Positions 1 through 4,956 of a DNA stretch of 5,976 nucleotides are shown piece by piece. Positions within the stretch are counted from its first letter, which is position 1. The number at the start of each line of letters is the position of its first letter. The position numbers were made by a program, and so were the translations under genes. The DNA is taken from contig CABSKZ010000185.1 in assembly GCA_902478395.1 (NCBI GenBank), positions 1-5,976 on the forward strand. Direction: 5' to 3'. The notes under the pieces are model-generated. The model was not told the DNA's origin, did not search any database, and saw nothing but the letters and a program-made list of their open reading frames with translations. Source of the DNA: an uncultured Eubacteriales bacterium. Its GTDB lineage: Bacteria; Bacillota; Clostridia; UBA1381; UBA9506.

Positions 1-782
1 ATGAAGAAGGCCTGATTGACAAAAATATTCTGGCGATGGATGCGGCGCAGACGGCATTGGACAACAATCTGCTTAACGATAAGACCGGCGCAACCATTAA
101 CAATGCCGGAGGCGGCATAGGAAAGTGGATGGCGGTAATGGAGGGGAAGGATACCAAATTCCAGCTTGCGGGGGCGAAGTATCCTGTTCTGAATAAAGGC
201 GATAGGCCGAAGTTCGGACGGATGGATACCGCAGCGACACCATATGTGTCCATCACAACCAACTGTAAGGATGTAGAGGCAGCGGTACGGCTGCTGGATT
301 ATGGATATTCCCCCAAAGGCCATTTGCTGATGAACTGGGGAATTGAGGGCGAAAGCTATACAATGGACGAAAACGGCCAGGTGTCCTATACAGATGCAAT
401 GAAAAATAATGACAAACAGTTGACAGAGGCTGAAATGCTCGCACAATATGCCTGCGGAAATGGTCCGATGATTCAGGACAAACAGATTATGCGGCTGAAT
501 TTTCCGCGTCCGGAACAGCAGGAGGCCATTAAGCTGTGGGCAGAGACTGATATGTTGGAACACTTCGTGCCGGGATTATCACCAGCAGAGGAGGACGAAG
601 AAGATAATGTCCGCATCTCGCATGACCTGACAACTTATAACGAGCAGATGTTGGCGAAGTTTCTGACCGGTTCTGAACCAATTGATAACTTTGACCAATA
701 TGTTGCGCAGCTCAAACAGCTGGGAGTCGACAGGCTGCAGGAAATCTACCAGAAGGCATATGACAAATATATTAACAGATAA
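1..782 (+). CDS. ABC transporter extracellular solute-binding protein, LplA/YtcQ-like (C-terminal part, 5' truncated)
   Basis: The reading frame is already open at base 3 (Glu-Glu-Gly-Leu-Ile-Asp) and stops at TAA 780-782, leaving about 259 C-terminal residues. The ATG at 36 is internal, because homologous residues continue upstream of it. Family-typical stretches include GATINNAGGGIGKW, the YGYSPKGHLLMNWGIEGESY block and a C-terminal segment with KFLTGSEPIDNFDQYVAQ followed by YQKAYDKY. These match the large (about 500-560 residue) binding lipoproteins paired with LplB/YtcP permeases. By family knowledge it sits outside the membrane as a lipid-anchored receptor that delivers an oligosaccharide to the permeases; its own signal peptide lies beyond the left edge. 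It is 76 bases upstream of the first permease with no T-tract terminator between, so co-transcription is likely. The ligand cannot be read from the sequence. The overlapping 66 residues are about 64% identical (hand count) to the second binding protein at the right edge. Confidence 0.93.
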   Translation, partial: EEGLIDKNILAMDAAQTALDNNLLNDKTGATINNAGGGIGKWMAVMEGKDTKFQLAGAKYPVLNKGDRPKFGRMDTAATPYVSITTNCKDVEAAVRLLDYGYSPKGHLLMNWGIEGESYTMDENGQVSYTDAMKNNDKQLTEAEMLAQYACGNGPMIQDKQIMRLNFPRPEQQEAIKLWAETDMLEHFVPGLSPAEEDEEDNVRISHDLTTYNEQMLAKFLTGSEPIDNFDQYVAQLKQLGVDRLQEIYQKAYDKYINR

Positions 783-858
783 CCGTTGTTTATTTTAGTT
801 AGTAGAGGATAGATGCCTCCAATGAGATAAACGCTGTTAACAGGGACGTGATTTCATA

Positions 859-1836
859 ATGGAAAAAATACAGGCTGCTGCGCAACCCGCAGCGGCACAA
901 CAAAAAACAATACGGCAAACATCGAAGAAAGAGTCGACCTTCGTCCGTAGTCTGCGCACAGATGGCGCGCTGTTTGTCATGCTGATTCCGGTAATCGCCT
1001 TTTATCTGATTTTCTGTTATGGGCCGATGTACGGAGCGGTGATTGCATTTAAAGACTATAAGCCCAATCTCGGCATTTTGGGAAGCCCGTGGGTTGGGAT
1101 GAAGCACTTTAAAGATTTTTTCAGCAGTTATTATTTTGGTACAATTTTACGCAATACATTGGTTATCAGCGTATCTTCGCTGGTCGTGGGATTCCCCATT
1201 CCAATCGTTCTGGCACTGTTGCTGAACGAACTGAAAAACAAGGCCTTTGCCCGGGTGGTACAAACTATCAGCTATATGCCTCACTTCATCTCTCTCGTGG
1301 TTGTTTGCAGCCTGATTCGTTCCTTTACCTCTGACACGGGACTGATTACCTACTTCTGGTCAGCGATAACTGGGGAGGAACGGTTATCTATGCTGCAGGA
1401 CCCGGCTAAGTTTGTTCCAATTTATGTCTTGAGCGGCGTATGGCAGGAGGTCGGCTGGAGTTCCATTATCTATATTGCAGCGCTGGCTGGTGTGGATCAA
1501 GAGCTGTATGAGGCGGCGAAAATAGACGGAGCGGGCAAGATGCGGCAAATGTGGCATATTACGCTTCCTGGTATTTTGCCTACGGTCATTATCATGCTGA
1601 TTTTGCGGATGGGGCAGCTGCTGTCCGTCGGATTTGAGAAAATTATTTTGCTGTACAATCCAGCCATTTATGATACGGCGGAGGTCATTTCCACCTTTGT
1701 ATACCGGCGCGGCCTTCTGGAAGCAAACTGGAGCTATAGTGCGGCAGTCGGACTATTTAATTCCGCGGTGAATATCGTGCTGCTTACTGCGGCAAACTGG
1801 CTGAGTCGCCGCGTGACGGAACAATCTTTGTGGTAA
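859..1836 (+). CDS. ABC sugar transporter permease, LplB-like (MalF-type subunit)
   Basis: A 325-residue integral membrane protein forming one half of the translocation channel of a CUT1-type carbohydrate importer. A Gln/Ala/Lys-rich cytoplasmic N-terminus (about residues 1-35) precedes roughly six hydrophobic segments, near 37-55, 100-123, 134-154, 185-210, 238-258 and 295-315. The cytoplasmic EAA loop that docks the ATPase is clear: EAAKIDGAGK at 218-227 with LP at 236-237. The early YGPMYGAVIAFKDYKP stretch (54-69) is characteristic of the LplB family. The start ATG is preceded by a composite Shine-Dalgarno (AGGGACGTGAT, 842-852) at suitable spacing. It lies 13 bases upstream of the partner permease and follows the binding-protein gene, the usual order for these systems. 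Length is normal and nothing is broken. The family assignment is secure; the transported sugar is unknown. Confidence 0.95.
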   Translation: MEKIQAAAQPAAAQQKTIRQTSKKESTFVRSLRTDGALFVMLIPVIAFYLIFCYGPMYGAVIAFKDYKPNLGILGSPWVGMKHFKDFFSSYYFGTILRNTLVISVSSLVVGFPIPIVLALLLNELKNKAFARVVQTISYMPHFISLVVVCSLIRSFTSDTGLITYFWSAITGEERLSMLQDPAKFVPIYVLSGVWQEVGWSSIIYIAALAGVDQELYEAAKIDGAGKMRQMWHITLPGILPTVIIMLILRMGQLLSVGFEKIILLYNPAIYDTAEVISTFVYRRGLLEANWSYSAAVGLFNSAVNIVLLTAANWLSRRVTEQSLW

Positions 1837-1849
1837 GGGAGGCGGAAGT

Positions 1850-2734
1850 ATGTTTGAAATAGAATCAACAGGCAGAAAAATATTCAATGTAGTCAATATC
1901 ATCCTAATGGTCGGCTTGGCCGTTATGACCGCCTACCCCATGCTGTATGTCATATTTGCCTCGTTTAGCGAACCGACGCAGTTTATTGGTTTTGAGGGTA
2001 TTCTCCTCAAGCCGCTGGGATTTTATACGGAAGCCTATGAGCTGGTATTCCGTGATTCGAGAATTTTTACCGGATATATGAATACGCTGTTTATCGTGGT
2101 TGTGGGCGTCACAGTTAACATTCTGGTCACCTCTTTGGGGGCTTATGTGCTCTCGCGGAAAAGCTTTGTCTACCGGAACGCGGTTATGGTATTCATTATG
2201 GTTACGATGTATGTCAGCGGTGGCTTGATACCGTTTTACCTGCTGGTGAAGGGGCTTCATCTGGACGGGACGCTTTGGTCACTGATTTTGCCGAATGCGA
2301 TATCGACCTTCAACCTGATTATCATGCGGACCGCGTTTGAAGGTGTGCCCGCCAGCCTTGAGGAATCAGCGAAGATAGACGGGGCCAGCCACTGGACGAT
2401 TATGTTCCGGATTGTTTTGCCGCTTTCCATGCCTACCGTAGCGGTAATGATTTTATATTACGGCGTAGGACACTGGAATTCCTGGTTTAACGCCTCTATC
2501 TTTTTACAGGGAAAACCACAGTTATACCCCTTGCAGCTGGTGCTGCGCGAAATATTGATTCAAAATACTGCGACGGACATGACGCTGGCGACAGAATCGG
2601 GGGATGTCAGCCTGGTGACGGAAATCATCAAGTATGCCGTCATCGTGGTCGCTACACTGCCTATCCTTGTGCTATATCCGTTTTTGCAGAAATATTTCCA
2701 GAAGGGTGTTATGATTGGGGCAATTAAGGGATAA
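1850..2734 (+). CDS. ABC carbohydrate transporter permease, YtcP/LplC-like (MalG-type subunit)
   Basis: A 294-residue membrane protein, the second half of the importer channel. Hydrophobic segments fall near residues 12-36, 77-100, 111-132, 143-160, 193-205 and 260-277. The EAA loop appears in the variant form EESAKIDGAS (171-180) with LP at 190-191, and the C-terminus ends in FQKGVMIGAIKG, the hallmark tail of this subfamily. A strong Shine-Dalgarno (AAGGGAGG, 1835-1842) overlaps the stop codon of the upstream permease, pointing to tight translational linkage of the two channel subunits. It is the last gene of its unit: a strong hairpin terminator starts 10 bases after the stop. No ATPase gene follows, which fits the family habit of borrowing a shared MsmX-like ATPase (established for B. 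subtilis relatives, inferred here). Confidence 0.95.
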   Translation: MFEIESTGRKIFNVVNIILMVGLAVMTAYPMLYVIFASFSEPTQFIGFEGILLKPLGFYTEAYELVFRDSRIFTGYMNTLFIVVVGVTVNILVTSLGAYVLSRKSFVYRNAVMVFIMVTMYVSGGLIPFYLLVKGLHLDGTLWSLILPNAISTFNLIIMRTAFEGVPASLEESAKIDGASHWTIMFRIVLPLSMPTVAVMILYYGVGHWNSWFNASIFLQGKPQLYPLQLVLREILIQNTATDMTLATESGDVSLVTEIIKYAVIVVATLPILVLYPFLQKYFQKGVMIGAIKG

Positions 2735-2743
2735 ATAGCAATC

Positions 2744-2785
2744 AAAGAAAATATCAGCTTTTACAAAAGTTGATATTTTCTTTTT
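2744..2785 (+). terminator. Rho-independent terminator of the binding protein-permease operon
   Basis: A perfect 13-bp stem, AAAGAAAATATCA (2744-2756) with TGATATTTTCTTT (2771-2783), extends inward through a G-U, a C-G and three T-A pairs to a TACA loop (2762-2765), giving about 18 pairs. The right arm runs into a T-rich tail (2781-2785). It begins 10 bases after the permease stop. The stem is AT-rich, and the A-run on the left could also serve the opposite strand, but no convergent gene is visible. Confidence 0.85.
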
Positions 2786-2792
2786 GTTATAC

Positions 2793-2804
2793 TGGTGGTA
2801 TAAT
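2793..2804 (+). promoter_or_regulatory. Extended -10 element P1 (TGGTGGTATAAT)
   Basis: A perfect TATAAT at 2799-2804 is preceded by TGG, giving an extended -10 (TGnTATAAT). At 16-18 bases upstream the sequence is only T-rich and overlaps the terminator's right arm, so there is no good -35. A start site near 2811 is expected if it is used. It is the first of three near-identical 12-mers in this intergenic region. Confidence 0.5.
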
Positions 2805-2812
2805 ATAGACTT

Positions 2813-2834
2813 AGCGAAGCCGAGTGAAGCGAAG
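2813..2834 (+). repeat. Short direct repeat AGCGAAG x2
   Basis: AGCGAAG occurs at 2813-2819 and again at 2828-2834, 15 bases apart, just downstream of P1 and upstream of P2. It could be a protein-binding site (about 1.5 helical turns) or part of a dispersed repeat; it could also be chance. Confidence 0.3.
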
Positions 2835-2844
2835 GGTAAGCTTA

Positions 2845-2872
2845 TTGAGAATATACACCCTTGTGGTATAAT
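2845..2872 (+). promoter_or_regulatory. Promoter P2 for the lyase-binding protein unit (TTGAGA-16-TATAAT, extended -10)
   Basis: A -35 TTGAGA (2845-2850), a 16-base spacer and a perfect -10 TATAAT (2867-2872) preceded by TGG form a good sigma-A-type promoter. The expected start site is near 2879-2880, giving an mRNA leader of about 250 bases before the lyase start codon. Its position after the upstream terminator makes it the best candidate promoter for the lyase and the second binding protein. Confidence 0.7.
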
Positions 2873-2879
2873 CAACGTC

Positions 2880-3080
2880 GAAGCGATTATTACACGCCTC
2901 CGGCGTGGAATCAATCGCGTGTGCGAATTTTTCCTTACGCTGTTCGGAAACGCACATGTGCAAATCCTTTGGATTTGTTGTATAATTGGCATGGAGTATG
3001 GCTTTATGCCGAGCCAAAGGCGATGGCAGAAAGCGCTTCAGCCATTCATTCGTTTCCTGGTGGCCGCAAACAAAAACGAA
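2880..3080 (+). other. Hairpin-rich leader; candidate structured RNA or palindromic repeat element
   Basis: Successive hairpins nearly tile this stretch. Hairpin 1: GCGATT 2883-2888 with AATCGC 2913-2918, then CACGCC 2893-2898 with GGCGTG 2902-2907. Hairpin 2: TGTGCG 2920-2925 with CGCACA 2951-2956, plus TTTCC 2930-2934 with GGAAA 2946-2950. Hairpin 3: CAAATCC 2961-2967 with GGATTTG 2971-2977. Hairpin 4 has alternatives: GGCAT 2988-2992 with ATGCC 3006-3010, or TGGCT 2999-3003 with AGCCA 3012-3016. Hairpin 5: ATGGC 3023-3027 with GCCAT 3041-3045, plus GAA with TTC inside. Hairpin 6: TTCGTTT 3049-3055 with AAACGAA 3074-3080. The A-rich stretch from 3081 to the ribosome binding site shows no comparable pairing. 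It matches no riboswitch class I recognise. Pairings were found by eye and energies were not computed. Confidence 0.45.
2975..2986 (+). promoter_or_regulatory. Third TATAAT 12-mer (TTGTTGTATAAT), weak promoter candidate P3
   Basis: A perfect TATAAT at 2981-2986 follows hairpin 3 directly. It lacks the TGn extension, and no convincing -35 lies 16-18 bases upstream (GTGCAA or similar). It differs from the P2 12-mer at one position. It may be a secondary promoter or simply a copy of the repeated motif. Confidence 0.3.
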
Positions 3081-3117
3081 CATCTTTAATATCAACAGTA
3101 TCGAAATCAAAACGCAA

Positions 3118-3124
3118 AAGGGGA
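3118..3124 (+). promoter_or_regulatory. Ribosome binding site of the lyase gene
   Basis: AAGGGGA lies 6 bases before ATG 3131. It fixes the lyase start there rather than at TTG 2861, which opens the same frame 90 codons earlier but falls inside promoter P2. Confidence 0.8.
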
Positions 3125-3130
3125 ATAAAC

Positions 3131-4945
3131 ATGCTGAACTATACGAAACAGGAAATTCTTACCATGATGGAGGGCGTAGACCGAAATTGGTATCCTACGG
3201 TGAATGACAGGGCAGCCTGGGAGGCCGTGCCGGAAGCTGCAAAAAAGGAAATTATCAATCAGGCAGAGGGATACTTGAATTTTGAATGGACGCCTTTGCC
3301 CGCGACGTTGTATCTCGACTTTACCCGGACTGGAAACCGGGTAAACTATGAGAATGTGGTGTTTGAGCGCCGCAAGGTTCTTGGCACACTGATGATGGCA
3401 GAACTGTTTGAGGACAAAGGGCGCTTTCTCGACGCTTTGATCGACGCGGTCTGGGCAACTTGTGAAGAAAGCACCTGGGCGATTCCCGCCTCTAATTTTA
3501 TTGATTCGGTTACATACAGGCCCCTTCCCGATGTGGACGAGGAGATTGTGGAACTGTTTTCAACCGAAACCGGTGTCCAGATAGCATTTATCTATAATCT
3601 TTTAGGAAGCCGGCTAGACGCTGTCACACCGCTGATTACAAAGCGGATGAGGTATGAGCTGGAGAAACGGATAATTCGGGGATATTTACAGCGGGACGAT
3701 TTTATGTGGATGGGCATTACACACAGCAACAGGCTGAACAACTGGGCTCCGTGGTGCAGCTCCAATGTGCTGATGACGGCCGTGCTGTCGGGACAGACGC
3801 CGGAGGTGCTGGCCGAGGTCATTGCAAAATCAATGAAGACGGTACAGCGTTTTATCGACGGCTCCAACGACGACGGCGGCTGTGACGAGGGAGCAAGCTA
3901 TTGGGACCGGGCGGGGGCCTCCATGTTTGAATGCCTGGATTTTTATTACCGCATTAGCAACGGAAAGATTGACCTGTTTGGAGAAGAAAAAATAAAAGCG
4001 CTGGGACAGTTTATAAAATATATGCACATTTCTGATAAATGGTTTGTAAATTTTTCCGATGGACACGCTAAAGTTACAATCAATTCATATGTGGCTTATC
4101 TGATTGGTAAAAGAATTCATGACGACGACCTGTGCAGTATGGCGGCGGAGGCGTATGACGCCTATTTGACTACGGGACTGCCGTCAATCGTAAAATCACC
4201 GATGCGCGGTGTTCCGGGCCTGCTTTCTGCAAACGAAATTTTGAAACACAAAGGGAAAATTACACAGGTGAGGGAAAAATATTTATCCAGAACGCAGGTG
4301 ATGGTTGCGCGCCGCGGCACGTTTTTCCTGGCGGCAAAAGGTGGGTTTAACGAAGAATCACACAATCATAATGATGTGGGTCAGTTCATTTTGTTCCGGG
4401 ACGGAAAGCCGGTCTTTGTAGATGTAGGCGTCGGAGCATACAGCAAAAAAACATTCAGCGAACAGCGGTATGAAATCTGGACCATGCAGAGCCGATACCA
4501 TAACCTCCCGACACTCAACGGTGTGCAGCAGCACCACGGGTTCGAATATGCGGCCCGGAATACGGCATTTGCTTCCGACGAAGGCAGCGTCCGTTTTTCT
4601 TTGGATATTGCCAAGACTTACCCGGATGCCTGTGAATGCCAACAGTATCTGCGGACACTGGTGCTGAATGAGAATTCTTTTACATTGAAAGATGAGTTTG
4701 CTTTCCAGCAAGATATCAACCAGATAGAATTCAGCTTCTTAACGCTTCGTAAGGCAGAAATCCATTCCGGGGCAGTTGTTCTGGAGGATATCACAATGGA
4801 ATTTGATTCAAGGTTGTCCTGCTCGATAGAAGAAATCGATTATCAGGACGAGCGGTTGCAAACAATATGGGAAATTCCTATGCGCAGAATTGTATTTACG
4901 GCAGAGGTCGGGAAAGCAGGGGAGTTCCAGTTTGTTGTCCGATAG
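3131..4945 (+). CDS. Heparinase II/III family polysaccharide lyase, cytoplasmic
   Basis: A 604-residue protein. An N-terminal mainly helical part (about 1-370), expected to form the alpha/alpha toroid, carries NNWAPWCSSN (203-212) and DDGGCDEGASYW (247-258). A C-terminal beta-sandwich part (about 385-604) carries HNHNDVGQFILFRDGKP (411-427), VDVGVGAY (430-437) and SRYHNLPTLNGV (454-465). By family knowledge, the Asn in NNW and Tyr257 are the expected catalytic positions, while His411/His413, Asp431 and His457 correspond to the conserved metal/active-site positions of heparinase II. Such enzymes cleave uronic-acid-containing glycans by beta-elimination. There is no signal peptide or lipobox, so it should act in the cytoplasm on imported oligosaccharides, in keeping with the adjacent importer genes. 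ATG 3131 is chosen from the AAGGGGA site 6 bases upstream. The substrate (heparin, hyaluronan, alginate or another uronide) cannot be decided. Its stop overlaps the next gene's ribosome binding site, suggesting an operon. Confidence 0.9.
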   Translation: MLNYTKQEILTMMEGVDRNWYPTVNDRAAWEAVPEAAKKEIINQAEGYLNFEWTPLPATLYLDFTRTGNRVNYENVVFERRKVLGTLMMAELFEDKGRFLDALIDAVWATCEESTWAIPASNFIDSVTYRPLPDVDEEIVELFSTETGVQIAFIYNLLGSRLDAVTPLITKRMRYELEKRIIRGYLQRDDFMWMGITHSNRLNNWAPWCSSNVLMTAVLSGQTPEVLAEVIAKSMKTVQRFIDGSNDDGGCDEGASYWDRAGASMFECLDFYYRISNGKIDLFGEEKIKALGQFIKYMHISDKWFVNFSDGHAKVTINSYVAYLIGKRIHDDDLCSMAAEAYDAYLTTGLPSIVKSPMRGVPGLLSANEILKHKGKITQVREKYLSRTQVMVARRGTFFLAAKGGFNEESHNHNDVGQFILFRDGKPVFVDVGVGAYSKKTFSEQRYEIWTMQSRYHNLPTLNGVQQHHGFEYAARNTAFASDEGSVRFSLDIAKTYPDACECQQYLRTLVLNENSFTLKDEFAFQQDINQIEFSFLTLRKAEIHSGAVVLEDITMEFDSRLSCSIEEIDYQDERLQTIWEIPMRRIVFTAEVGKAGEFQFVVR

Positions 4946-4950
4946 GAGGG
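4944..4950 (+). promoter_or_regulatory. Ribosome binding site that decides the start of the second binding protein
   Basis: AGGAGGG (4944-4950) abuts ATG 4951, leaving essentially no spacer. TTG at 4957, in the same frame, has a normal 7-base gap from the GGAGG core. The site overlaps the TAG stop of the lyase (4943-4945), which favours translational coupling. Confidence 0.75.
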
Positions 4951-4956
4951 ATGGGT

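Noticed and set aside
805..819. Hairpin GAGG/CCTC between the first binding protein and the first permease as a terminator
   Set aside because: The stem is only four pairs and is not followed by a T-tract; the genes are probably co-transcribed.
814..831. Five-codon reading frame (Met-Pro-Pro-Met-Arg) before the first permease
   Set aside because: Too short and without supporting context to be called a leader peptide.
834..843. Perfect 10-base palindrome CTGTTAACAG just before the permease ribosome binding site
   Set aside because: A single short AT-rich palindrome without a partner site or nearby promoter is not enough to call an operator.
3028..3041. Possible catabolite-repression (cre) site around AGAAAGCGCTTCAG
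   Set aside because: The GAAAGCGCTT core fits one half of the consensus, but the first base and the last three bases do not; the stretch is better explained as the top of hairpin 5.
2784..3110. Open frames of about 100 codons on both strands in the permease-lyase intergenic region
   Set aside because: They start at alternative codons, lack ribosome binding sites, overlap the terminator, promoters and hairpins, and translate to composition unlike the neighbouring proteins.
4358..4711. Antisense open frames inside the lyase gene
   Set aside because: They are shadows of a conserved coding region on the + strand with clear family motifs.
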